A stretch of DNA of 64,000 nt. It comes from JARFQW01 sp963842955. Lineage in GTDB: Bacteria; Pseudomonadota; Gammaproteobacteria; Steroidobacterales; XN24. The notes beneath the pieces were generated by a model that saw nothing but the letters and a program-made list of their open reading frames with translations, did no database searches and had not been told where the DNA came from. The stretch lies in NCBI GenBank assembly GCA_963842955.1, contig CAWJIJ010000005.1, forward strand, positions 124,001-188,000, read 5' to 3'. Position 1 is the stretch's first letter, and the number at the start of each line of letters is the position of its first letter. The position numbers were made by a program, and so were the translations under genes. Below are positions 18,163 through 26,490 of this stretch, piece after piece.

Positions 18163-18338
18163 GGCCAACCCTCGCCGTATTTCGGGCGTTCTGCGCCGCC
18201 GCAGAACGCTGCCTGTTTGTCTATCCGGGCTCCCGGGAATGGTACCCCGTTGACGCGGCCGGTTCTCCGCCCCGTTCGCGCCGGCCTCGCGGCCCGCACA
18301 GTTGAACCCGGGCACCTCGAGACGTGGATAATGGCCCC

Positions 18339-20162
18339 ATGAGCACGCCTGAGACACCCAAGCGCACGATTCGCATCGGCGGCGCCTGTGGATACTGGGG
18401 GGAGTCGAGCCTGGCCACGCCGCAGCTGCTGGCGGACGGCAATATCGACTATCTCGTCTATGACTACCTGGCCGAGATTACTCTCTCGATCATGGCCCGG
18501 GCCCGGGCCCGGGACTCCACCCAGGGTTACGCGACGGATTTCGTTACACGGGTGCTCGGGCGCAATCTCGAGGCGATCGCCAGCCGGGGGGTCAAGGTCC
18601 TGTCCAACGCCGGCGGGGTCAATCCGGAGGCCTGTGGGGCAGCCGTCGAGGCGCTGCTGGCTGCATCCGGCGCCAACCTGAAGGTTGCCGTTGTCACGGG
18701 GGACGATCTTCTCGGTGCGAGCGAGGCCCTGGCGGATGAAGGCGTCACCGAAATGTTTTCCGGGGCGCCGTTCCCGGATCATGAACGCATTGCCAGCATC
18801 AACGCCTATCTCGGAGCCCGGCCGGTGGTGGAGGCTCTCGGCCAGGGCGCGGACATTGTCATCACCGGCCGCTGTGCCGATAGTGCCCTGACCCTCGCTG
18901 CCTGCCTGCACGCCTTCGGTTGGGCCTGGGACGACTGGGACCGGCTGGCGGCCGGGTCGCTGGCCGGCCATCTCCTGGAATGCGGCCCCCAGGCCACGGG
19001 CGGCAACGCCACGGACTGGCGGGACGTGGCCGAAGGCCTCGCCAACATCGGCTATCCGATCGCGGAAATGGCCGCCGACGGCAGCCTGGTCATTACGAAA
19101 CCGGCGGGAACCGGCGGAGCGGTCACGCCGTTGATGGTCGGCGAACAGTTGCTCTACGAGATCGAGGATCCCCGGGCCTACCTGTTGCCTGACGTCGTCT
19201 GTGATTTCTCCGGGGTCCGGCTGGAGGCGGCGGGGCCCGACCGGGTCGAGATCAGCGGCGCCCGTGGCCGGCCGGCCACGGACACCTGCAAGGTCTCGGC
19301 AACCTGGCTGGACGGCTACCGGGCCGGCATGCTCTTGAGCTTCACCGGGTTCGAGGCAGCCGCCAAGGCCCGGACCTATGCCGCCGCCGCAATGACCCGA
19401 ACCGGCCAGGCGCTCGCGGCAGCCGGCTGGCCCGGGCTGACGGAAACCAGCATCGAGGTCCTCGGCGCCGAAGACCAGTACGGCCGTCACGCCTCCGGCG
19501 TGCAGACTCGTGAGGTCGTGCTCAAAATGGCGGCGAAACACCCCGATCCCCGGGGCATCGCCCTGTTCATCAAGGAGGTCACCGGGCTGGCGCTGGCCAC
19601 CCCGGCCGGCCTTTCCCTTTTCAACGCGGGCCGCCCGAAGGCCCAGCCGGTCGTTCGCCTGTTTTCGTTTCTCGTACCGAAGAATCGCGTCCACGCCCGC
19701 CTCACCCTGGGCGGTCAGACCCGCTCGATAGCCTTTCCCGAAGGCTCGGGTCGGGAATCGGCGGAAGAGCAGGTCGACCCTGCGCCGCGGCCGCCCGAGG
19801 GGTCGATAGAAGTGGCACAGCTCGTGGAGGTGCCGCTGATTCGCGTTGCAGTTGCCCGCAGCGGCGACAAGGGCAACCGGGCCAACATCGGCGTCCTGGC
19901 CCGCGACCCGGCTTACCTGCCGTGGATCTGGCGTTCGCTGACCGCGGCCGTCGTGGCGGACCGGTTTGCTCACTTCCTCGAGGGTCCTGTCAGGCGTTAT
20001 TCGCTTCCCGGCAGTCACGCCGTGAATTTCGTGCTGCACGATGTGCTCGGCGGGGGCGGCGTGGCCAGTCTGCGCAACGATCCCCAGGGGAAAGCCTACG
20101 CCCAGATCCTCCTGGAGACCCCGATTGAGGTGCCCCCGGCAATCGCGTCTATGCTGACCTGA
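18339..20162 (+). CDS. Acyclic terpene utilisation AtuA family protein (DUF1446)
   Basis: A 607-residue protein of the AtuA/DUF1446 family. The opening IRIGGACGYWGES, then DYLAEITLSIMARAR, VKVLSNAGGVNPEACG and ITGRCADSALTLA are family signatures. The C-terminal 110 residues form the small AtuA-like domain (IRVAVARSGDKGNRANIG). AtuA lies in acyclic terpene (citronellol) catabolism in Pseudomonas, but relatives are common outside that pathway and no other atu genes are present, so the substrate here is open. The ATG at 18339 is preferred to a GTG at 18324. Confidence 0.87.
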   Translation: MSTPETPKRTIRIGGACGYWGESSLATPQLLADGNIDYLVYDYLAEITLSIMARARARDSTQGYATDFVTRVLGRNLEAIASRGVKVLSNAGGVNPEACGAAVEALLAASGANLKVAVVTGDDLLGASEALADEGVTEMFSGAPFPDHERIASINAYLGARPVVEALGQGADIVITGRCADSALTLAACLHAFGWAWDDWDRLAAGSLAGHLLECGPQATGGNATDWRDVAEGLANIGYPIAEMAADGSLVITKPAGTGGAVTPLMVGEQLLYEIEDPRAYLLPDVVCDFSGVRLEAAGPDRVEISGARGRPATDTCKVSATWLDGYRAGMLLSFTGFEAAAKARTYAAAAMTRTGQALAAAGWPGLTETSIEVLGAEDQYGRHASGVQTREVVLKMAAKHPDPRGIALFIKEVTGLALATPAGLSLFNAGRPKAQPVVRLFSFLVPKNRVHARLTLGGQTRSIAFPEGSGRESAEEQVDPAPRPPEGSIEVAQLVEVPLIRVAVARSGDKGNRANIGVLARDPAYLPWIWRSLTAAVVADRFAHFLEGPVRRYSLPGSHAVNFVLHDVLGGGGVASLRNDPQGKAYAQILLETPIEVPPAIASMLT

Positions 20163-20242
20163 CAAGGCAGAACATCGGCGTCGACCCGGTCGCATGGCGC
20201 GCCGGCGCGCCAGCGCGCCGAAACAACCCCATGGAGAAGCAG

Positions 20243-20770
20243 ATGAAGCTCAACAAGATCGAGGCCGGGTCGGCGTTTCCGTCCCTGACGGTCACCTCCC
20301 TTGAAGGCGAGGCCGTGGACATCAGCACGCCGTCAAATGGGGCCGACTGGAAAATGGTCGTGGTCTATCGCGGCCGGCACTGCCCCCTGTGCACGAAGTA
20401 TCTGAACAATCTCGAGAACTTCGCCGCCCGCCTGGCGGACATCGGCGTGGACCTCGTGGCGGTGTCCGGGGACAGCGGCGAGCAGCTGAAGGAGCACCTG
20501 GAGCGCCTCGAAGTGAGTTTCCCGCTGTTCCATGGCCTGAGTATCGAACAGATGCAGAGCCTGGGCCTGTATGTGTCCTATCCGCGCTCGGAGAAGGAGA
20601 CCGATCACCCCTTCCCGGAGCCGGGCCTGTTCGTGATCAACGACCAGCGCGGCGTGCAGGTGGTAGACATCTCAAATAATCCTTTCGTTCGCCCCGAGCC
20701 TGAGGCGCTGACCTCCGGCCTCGAGTGGATCCGCCAGAACGATTACCCGATTCGCGGCACCTATCCCTGA
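20243..20770 (+). CDS. Peroxiredoxin-like protein (AhpC/TSA family)
   Basis: A 175-residue thioredoxin-fold protein. The redox site is YRGRHCPLCTKYL, a CxxC version of the peroxiredoxin PxxxTxxC loop found in the redoxin/'peroxiredoxin-like' branch. LVAVSGDSGEQLKEHLE and a FVINDQRGVQVVDISNNPF strand complete the fold. It likely reduces hydroperoxides or acts as a thiol reductant. The ATG at 20243 is preferred over the one at 20231, because GGAG lies 7-8 bases before it and no ribosome site precedes the first. It converges on the methyltransferase/ATP-grasp gene. Confidence 0.82.
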   Translation: MKLNKIEAGSAFPSLTVTSLEGEAVDISTPSNGADWKMVVVYRGRHCPLCTKYLNNLENFAARLADIGVDLVAVSGDSGEQLKEHLERLEVSFPLFHGLSIEQMQSLGLYVSYPRSEKETDHPFPEPGLFVINDQRGVQVVDISNNPFVRPEPEALTSGLEWIRQNDYPIRGTYP

Positions 20771-20845
20771 ATCGACCTCCCGCGAACTACCGCCGCCGCG
20801 TTGTGGGCAAACGAGGCAAGCTGTCCGCCGCTGAATGACCGGGCG

Positions 20846-22792
20846 CTAGGCAGCCGCCTGGCGCGGCCGTCCGGTCACCCCCAGACGCCTGCCGGCCGCG
20901 TCCAGGATTTCTGCGAGAAACTGCTCGTAGGACGTGCCTTCCATCCCGGCCATGAGGTGCATTTTCGCATCCCATGTCCAGCCCGGATTGGGATTAACCT
21001 CCAGCAGCTTGACCTGACCGCTGCTGTCGGCCCGGAAGTCGAACCGGGCGTAGTCGCGGCAGCCGAGGCGCTCGAAAAGAGCCTGGGACCAGTCCACCAT
21101 CAGCCGTGCCCGCTCGTTTTCGACTCGGGCGGGCACGTAGCGGATATCAGTCCAGTAAGGCGAATCGGGCAGCCACTTGGATTCGTAACCCAGGATCCGC
21201 GGCAGGTCGTCGGAAAGCCGGGAATAGTCCACTTCGAGGATGGGCAGCGCACGCAGCCCCGCGCCCGGATTGCCGACCAGCCCGACGCTGTATTCGCTGC
21301 CGTCGAGGAACTCCTGGACCAGAAACGGCCGGTTCGGCCAGTTGCGCCGCGCTTCGTTCAGGGCGGCCACCAGCTCGGTCGGCGAATGCACGACGGAACG
21401 GGTCGTGATTCCGATACTGCTGTCGCCGATCGCCGGCTTGATGAAGGCCGGAAGAATCGAGGGCAGGGTCGCCCCCGAATCGTCGGCGCCCACGTAGGAC
21501 TCCAGCGGTACAGGGATGTCGAGGGACTCGGCCACCGACCGAACGAGGGCCTTGTCGTAACACATGGCCAGCGCCGCCGGGCCCGATCCGGTATACGGCA
21601 GGCCGAGCATCTCCAGATAGGCCGGGATATGCAGCTCCATCAGGGCATCGTTGCGAAATCCCTCGTCGCACAAATTGAACACGAGGTCCGGCCGGGATGC
21701 AGCGACGTCGTGCAGCAAGGTATCGTGGCGATCCAGGTACCGGACCGCGTAATCGGGCAGAGACTCCAACGCCGCCTTCATGCGATCAATGGCCTCCTGG
21801 TCCTCCGGATTGAAGACGCCATCGCGCTTGACCGCATCCGGGAGCCGGGTATCTCCCATGAGGACCGTAAGCTGTTTTGGCTGGGACAGGGGCCGGGCCC
21901 GGCGCGCCGGGCCTCGGGCGGAGACCAGCAGGCGCCGCGCCATCATGCCCAGATCGGTGCCCCGGCTGGAGACGCCGGCCTGCTCTCCGTGGAAGACCAT
22001 CTTCGAGAACCCGGCCCGGCCTAGCAGCGTTTCGATGGCCTGCGCATCGTAAAGCCGCTCCGCATAGAACTGGTCGGCGAGTACCCCTTTCTCGGCGTGA
22101 ACCACAACCTCGCGGGACACGAGCCGTTGTCCGTCGGCGGTAAGACTGCGCTCCCTGGAGACGAAATGGTTCTGGTCGATCCACTCCCATGAGCGGGGCT
22201 CGAACCGGTCCTTCATCCACGCGCCATCGGTCAGGTCCAGGACCAGCTGGCCTTCGGAAACGAGCGCCTCGCGAATGGCGGTAAGGACGGCCAGGTCGTC
22301 CTCCTCCCGGTCGAAGTAGCCAAAGGAGTTGCCCAGCAGGAGTACCGCGTCGAGGTCCTTGAAACGGGGGCTGATCTTGCGGGCGTCACCCTCGTGAAAA
22401 CGGATCGGCAGGCCCAGGTCCCGGGCACGGCGGCGGGCCAGTCGAACCAGGTACTTCGAGCGGTCGAGGCCGGACACGCCGAGGTAGCCGCGGCGGGCCA
22501 GCTCGATGCAATGACGACCCTGGCCGCAGCACAAGTCCAGTATTCGGGCTTCCGGCGCGATGGCGGACGCCGAAAGCATCCGGTCGATTTCCGCGACCGT
22601 CGCTTCGTGGTTTTCCACGATATCGCCATCGGTCTTGAGATAGACCGAGTTGAACAGGCCTCGCCACCACTCGCCCGGCAGGTGGCGTTCGAGATCGGCG
22701 ACCGGCCCGAGGGTACGGTTTGTGCCGGTTTCCTGAGACTTCGGGCCTGACTGGCGCCGGCGTTTCGATTTGTCCGTAGACAAGCTAGTCAT
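20846..22792 (-). CDS. Bifunctional SAM methyltransferase / Ddl-like ATP-grasp ligase fusion
   Basis: A two-domain cytosolic enzyme of 648 residues. The N-terminal half is a class I SAM methyltransferase: motif I ILDLCCGQGRHCIELA near residue 85, then GLDRSK and HEGDARKI. The C-terminal half (from about residue 300) is an ATP-grasp ligase resembling D-Ala-D-Ala ligase: PAFIKPAIGDSSIG (ATP loop), FLVQEFLDGSEYSVG, and the Mg-binding end DFR.D..G..KLLEVNPNPG. The pair suggests carboxylate-amine ligation plus methylation of one product, perhaps a peptide; this is inference. A TTG at 22801 is a possible earlier start. The ATG at 22792 overlaps the stop of a 66-residue ORF upstream, indicating translational coupling. 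Confidence 0.85.
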   Translation of the reverse strand: MTSLSTDKSKRRRQSGPKSQETGTNRTLGPVADLERHLPGEWWRGLFNSVYLKTDGDIVENHEATVAEIDRMLSASAIAPEARILDLCCGQGRHCIELARRGYLGVSGLDRSKYLVRLARRRARDLGLPIRFHEGDARKISPRFKDLDAVLLLGNSFGYFDREEDDLAVLTAIREALVSEGQLVLDLTDGAWMKDRFEPRSWEWIDQNHFVSRERSLTADGQRLVSREVVVHAEKGVLADQFYAERLYDAQAIETLLGRAGFSKMVFHGEQAGVSSRGTDLGMMARRLLVSARGPARRARPLSQPKQLTVLMGDTRLPDAVKRDGVFNPEDQEAIDRMKAALESLPDYAVRYLDRHDTLLHDVAASRPDLVFNLCDEGFRNDALMELHIPAYLEMLGLPYTGSGPAALAMCYDKALVRSVAESLDIPVPLESYVGADDSGATLPSILPAFIKPAIGDSSIGITTRSVVHSPTELVAALNEARRNWPNRPFLVQEFLDGSEYSVGLVGNPGAGLRALPILEVDYSRLSDDLPRILGYESKWLPDSPYWTDIRYVPARVENERARLMVDWSQALFERLGCRDYARFDFRADSSGQVKLLEVNPNPGWTWDAKMHLMAGMEGTSYEQFLAEILDAAGRRLGVTGRPRQAAA

Positions 22793-22985
22793 CGTCTTCA
22801 AGATCCAGCCACAAGCCGCGCGTGCGAAGCGTCCGAAAATTCTCTGTCTGCGGCTTCAAGCGCTTGGACTTGTGCGTGGCATGCCGGCCCGAGGACCTCG
22901 TCGAGCGCGGGTCCTCATGGTCGAGGTCGGAGAAGTCCCTGTGAGCTTCGTGCCGGCGGAGTTCGTGGTGACGGTCAGATTTCAT
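22785..22985 (-). CDS. Small highly charged protein upstream of the methyltransferase/ATP-grasp gene
   Basis: A 66-residue ORF rich in His, Arg, Asp and Glu, with a basic centre (THKSKRLKP) and a striking acidic-hydrophobic end, RGLWLDLEDDD. GAGG lies about 10 bases before the ATG. Its TAG overlaps the ATG of the next gene by 8 bases (ATGACTAG), the pattern of coupled genes, and a near-consensus promoter points at it. I do not recognise a family. It might be a substrate peptide of the ligase, a regulatory leader peptide, or a small partner protein. Moderate confidence that it is translated; function unknown. Confidence 0.6.
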   Translation of the reverse strand: MKSDRHHELRRHEAHRDFSDLDHEDPRSTRSSGRHATHKSKRLKPQTENFRTLRTRGLWLDLEDDD

Positions 22986-23169
22986 TTCGAGAGAGCCTCA
23001 GGGGGGGCGTTGGGTGGTGGATGTCGATAGCGGACTGGATCGAAATGGCGGTGCGTTCGGGGATCCTTCAACCGGGTGTGCCGAGCTGCAGACTGCGGAA
23101 ATCGGCCGTGAGCGGGCCTTGAGTCATAAAGACGCACCGAGCCATTTTGAACCCGTCCTCGATACGCCG

Positions 23170-23197
23170 AATATAAGTGGATTCGGAACGCTGTCAA
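23170..23197 (-). promoter_or_regulatory. Near-consensus sigma-70 promoter for the small ORF/fusion unit
   Basis: On the minus strand TTGACA (23197-23192) and TATATT (23175-23170) are separated by 16 bases, within an A+T-rich island that is unusual in this G+C-rich sequence. Transcription would start near 23163, leaving a leader of about 175 bases before the small ORF's ATG. Confidence 0.7.
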
Positions 23198-23234
23198 CAA
23201 ATATAACTAGATATAAAACAGCAAGTTATATTTG
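23198..23234. promoter_or_regulatory. Inverted repeat next to the -35 box (operator-like)
   Basis: CAAATATAAC (23198-23207) and GTTATATTTG (23225-23234) form a perfect 10-base inverted repeat with a 17-base A+T-rich centre, directly upstream of the TTGACA box. The position suits an activator or repressor site, or an UP-element. No regulator gene is adjacent. Confidence 0.55.
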
Positions 23235-23286
23235 GCTTCGGCGTTTTTCCTGTACCGTGGGCTCGGCGCGCCGTCGGGCTGACGGA

Positions 23287-23907
23287 CTACCAGTCGATCG
23301 AGATACCGCACTCGGCGCCAATGCGTGCCATTTCATCTTCCCAGGCGCCGCCCCAGGCCCCGGGGCCTCCCGTAGGAGAGAGAGTCTGATTCCACTGGGT
23401 GAGTTGCTCGTACTGGGACTGCTGGACCGCCTGGGCGACGCCCTGGGTCACCGCCTGGTCGAGCTGCCCGCTTACCTGCGGGCCGGCGATCCCGCCCAGC
23501 ACCTGCAGCGTCGGCGACGGATCGAACATCAGCAAAGGCCGGCCGGTATTGGCCTGGTAGGCGGCGTTCACCTGGGAGAGAAACGCGTGAACCAGGTAGG
23601 CGTCGTCCACCAGCCCGAAGGTGCCCGCGTGGTCGGGAATCATGTCGTTGCCGTTGAGAAAGTAATGCATCACCTGCTGAAAAACCGGCGCGATGAGATG
23701 GGCGATTCCCGCCTGCTGGGCGCTCACGGAAACCTGCTCGAGGATAACCGGGATGGCGTCGATCGAATTGTTGACCGCCTGGTCAACCTGGTCGATCTGC
23801 GGATGATCGGGATCGCCCAGAATTTCCCCGATCCGCTGACGAAGGGCAGCACCGGCCTGGGGCTGGTTGCGGACGGCGGCAATGTGGTTTCGCATGGGAT
23901 CGAACAT
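23287..23907 (-). CDS. DUF1232-like domain protein
   Basis: A 206-residue protein of mostly alpha-helical character. The middle holds HYFLNGNDMIPDHAG and then LVDDAYLVHAFL, which resembles the DUF1232 (YkvA) signature (Y...DxIPD....G..DD...). It ends in a Gln-rich helix and a Trp/Gly-rich tail. No transmembrane helix is obvious, unlike typical YkvA members. Function unknown. The ATG at 23907 has AGGTG six bases upstream; one at 23913 is an alternative. It lies just downstream of the AT-rich promoter island but on the same strand and beyond it, so it is not driven by it. Confidence 0.65.
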   Translation of the reverse strand: MFDPMRNHIAAVRNQPQAGAALRQRIGEILGDPDHPQIDQVDQAVNNSIDAIPVILEQVSVSAQQAGIAHLIAPVFQQVMHYFLNGNDMIPDHAGTFGLVDDAYLVHAFLSQVNAAYQANTGRPLLMFDPSPTLQVLGGIAGPQVSGQLDQAVTQGVAQAVQQSQYEQLTQWNQTLSPTGGPGAWGGAWEDEMARIGAECGISIDW

Positions 23908-24399
23908 GGTCATCACCTGTGTGCTTGCGCCCGGAGACTGGCCTGCCGGAGGTTCGCGCCACCGACGATAAGACGGTGAGCGGATGCCTGGCCAGGCTGC
24001 CCGGAAAAACTCGCGCCCGGAGTTGAATACCATCTGACCCGAAGCGAACCGCATATGCCGTTCGTGACTCGCCCCGGACACGAGGCGAGTGGTGTCGGCC
24101 TCGCCGAACCGCTCCGCGCCGGGCGGGCGGAAGAAGGGGTCGCTGGAAGCATCCTGCCCTGCGATGTCGCGTTTGCAGCGATCGGAAGGGGCATCCACAA
24201 ACAATAGAAGACCCCGCCGGAATCACAAGCAGCCCGGTCGGTTCCGCCCACGGCGTAAATCCAGGCCGTTCGACTCTTCGGTGATGCCGGACGTGTCCGT
24301 GCATGACCGGAGGGCGATGGGCAGCCGCGCCGGGGCCAAGGATGGCCCCGATCTCGCGATTTCGATACGCTAGACGTTCTTACCCCTACGGATATTCCC
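23908..24399. other. Intergenic stretch without recognised gene
   Basis: About 490 bases between two divergent genes. Open frames here encode arginine/serine-rich sequence typical of antisense or non-coding high-G+C DNA, and I saw no domain, RNA gene or terminator. It should contain the promoters of the DUF1232-like gene and the FKBP gene. Confidence 0.35.
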
Positions 24400-25083
24400 A
24401 TGCATCGACTGATTTCCGCCGCCCTTGCGGCTACGCTCGTCCTGTCCGCCGGAAACGCGCTGGCCGCCGATCCTTCGACTGACGACGAAAAAACCCTTTA
24501 CGCTCTCGGTCTTCTGATGTCCAGGGACCTGGGCTCGCTGAATCTGACCGACAAGGAAGCCGGCATGGTGGCGTCGGGCCTGACAGCCGGTGCGACCGGC
24601 GCCGACCCCGCGGTCGATATCGATACCTACGGGCCAATGATTCAGGGCTTCGCCCAGGCGCGTATCGCCGCCGGCGCAACCGCTGAAAAAGAGGCGGCTG
24701 CCGCCTACGTTTCCAAGATGGCTGAATCCAAGGGCGCCCAGGTAACTCCCAGCGGCCTCGTTTACATCGAGCTCGAGGAAGGCAGCGGACCGAACCCGGC
24801 GGCGACCGATACCGTAAAGGTTCACTATCACGGCACGCTGCGTGACGGCAAAGTCTTCGACAGCTCGGTGGACCGCGGCGAGCCGATCAGTTTCCCGCTG
24901 GACGGCGTCATTCCCTGCTGGACCGAGGGAGTGCAGAAGATGAAGGTGGGCGGCAAGGCACGGCTGATCTGCCCGTCGGCCATTGCCTACGGAGACCAGG
25001 GTGCCGGCGCCGACATCAAGCCGGGCGCGGCGCTGAACTTCGAAGTAGAACTGATTGGCATCGAGCCGCCGGCGGCTCCGTAA
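24400..25083 (+). CDS. FKBP-type peptidyl-prolyl cis-trans isomerase (Mip/FkpA-like)
   Basis: A 227-residue exported isomerase. Signal peptide (LISAALAATLVLSAGNALA), a helical dimerisation domain (residues about 25-110, KTLYALGLLMSRDL), then the FKBP domain with VKVHYHGTLRDGKVFDSSVDRGEPISF, VIPCWTEGVQKMKVGGKARL and PSAIAYGDQG. It assists folding of periplasmic or outer-membrane proteins. Length and order match Mip/FkpA. Single-gene unit. Confidence 0.93.
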   Translation: MHRLISAALAATLVLSAGNALAADPSTDDEKTLYALGLLMSRDLGSLNLTDKEAGMVASGLTAGATGADPAVDIDTYGPMIQGFAQARIAAGATAEKEAAAAYVSKMAESKGAQVTPSGLVYIELEEGSGPNPAATDTVKVHYHGTLRDGKVFDSSVDRGEPISFPLDGVIPCWTEGVQKMKVGGKARLICPSAIAYGDQGAGADIKPGAALNFEVELIGIEPPAAP

Positions 25084-25229
25084 CAGTTTGCGCGCCGGGG
25101 GCGGCCATGCCGCCTCCGGCGTGAATACGGGCGGCGACCCGGGCCTTCGATTCACGCCGGATGTACCGAGGTCCGGCGTGCGCCGAATAGAACTTGTGTG
25201 CATGCTGCAGTGCGGGTCATATTGGTTCC

Positions 25230-26423
25230 GTGAACAATGCAGTCCCCACCTCCGGTAAAGCGACGGCCTCGCCGCAGTCCCCTGCCTGCCGACTCCTGGC
25301 GGCGCGCAGGATTGTCATCAAGATCGGCTCTGCGCTGCTCGTAGACCCCGGCAACGGTAGTCTGAACAGTGACTGGTTCAACGGCCTGGTCGACGACGTC
25401 GTTCGCCTGCGCGAACGCGGCCAGGAAGTGCTGCTGGTGTCCTCAGGCGCCATTGCCCTGGGAAGGCAGCATCTTGGCCTGGGCGCTGGCCCGCTGCGTC
25501 TCGACGAAAGCCAGGCCGCGGCCGCCGCCGGCCAGATTCGTCTCGCGCATGCCTGGCAAGATGCCCTGGGCCGGCACGAGATCCCCGTGGCCCAGGTGCT
25601 GCTGACGCTGGGCGACACCGAGCAGCGGCGTCGCTATCTCAATGGCCGCGGTACGCTGGAAACCCTTCTGACCCTCGGCGCTGTGCCGGTGATCAACGAA
25701 AACGACACGGTCGCGACCGCGGAAATTCGCTATGGCGACAATGATCGCCTGGCGGCGCGGGTGGCGCAGATGGTCAGTGCGGACTGCCTGCTACTGCTGT
25801 CCGATGTGGACGGGCTCTACACGGCGGACCCGCGGCGGGTGGCCGATGCGGCTTTTGTCCCGGAGGTACCCGAGATCGACGAGGCCGTTCGTGCAATGGC
25901 GCAGGACTCGTCCACGGATTTCGGTTCGGGCGGCATGGTTACCAAGCTTGCGGCAGCTCGCATTGCCGTAGCGGCAGGGTGCCATATGGTGATCCTGAGC
26001 GGCCGTGGCGCCTCGCCCGTGGCGGCCCTGGAGGCCGGTGCCCGGTGTACCTGGTTCGTCGCCGGCGGCAGCCCGTCCGGCGTGCGCAAGCAATGGATCG
26101 CCGGCAGCCTCGAGCCGCGGGGCGTTCTGCGCATCGATGCCGGCGCCCAGGCAGCCCTGCGCGCCGGCAAGAGCCTTCTGCCTGCCGGGGTGTCCGTGGT
26201 GTGCGGTGATTTCGACCGGGGCGACGCGGTACTCATCCAGGGGCCCGACGAGTCGGAACTTGCCCGGGGCCTGGTGGCCTATTCTGCGTCGGAAGCGCGC
26301 CGGATCCGGGGTCGCCACAGCTCCGAAATCGAAGGTATTCTCGGCTATCGCGGCCGGCCGGTCCTGGTCCATCGCAATGACCTGGCGATGACCGGGCAGG
26401 ATCAGGGCAAGGAGAATCACTGA
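25230..26423 (+). CDS. proB: Glutamate 5-kinase
   Basis: First enzyme of proline synthesis: it phosphorylates glutamate to gamma-glutamyl phosphate. The amino-acid-kinase domain shows IVIKIGSALLV, LVSSGAIALG, VINENDTV and LLLSDVDGLYT. The C-terminal PUA domain (residues about 290-370, ending EIEGILGYRG.PVLVHRNDL) is retained. A GTG at 25230 was chosen: it begins shortly before the conserved VIKIGSA strand and gives a normal length near 397 residues. It is followed 67 bases later by proA on the same strand. Confidence 0.96.
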   Translation: MNNAVPTSGKATASPQSPACRLLAARRIVIKIGSALLVDPGNGSLNSDWFNGLVDDVVRLRERGQEVLLVSSGAIALGRQHLGLGAGPLRLDESQAAAAAGQIRLAHAWQDALGRHEIPVAQVLLTLGDTEQRRRYLNGRGTLETLLTLGAVPVINENDTVATAEIRYGDNDRLAARVAQMVSADCLLLLSDVDGLYTADPRRVADAAFVPEVPEIDEAVRAMAQDSSTDFGSGGMVTKLAAARIAVAAGCHMVILSGRGASPVAALEAGARCTWFVAGGSPSGVRKQWIAGSLEPRGVLRIDAGAQAALRAGKSLLPAGVSVVCGDFDRGDAVLIQGPDESELARGLVAYSASEARRIRGRHSSEIEGILGYRGRPVLVHRNDLAMTGQDQGKENH

Positions 26424-26490
26424 ACAGGACCGCGCGGCTGGTTTCGACCCGGGCTTCGAATCGCCCGGCAACACGCTGAGAGGATCCCCC

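Noticed and set aside
18159..20195. Long minus-strand open frame opposite the AtuA gene
   Set aside because: No recognisable domain and composition typical of antisense frames in high-G+C DNA; AtuA on the plus strand matches family motifs throughout.
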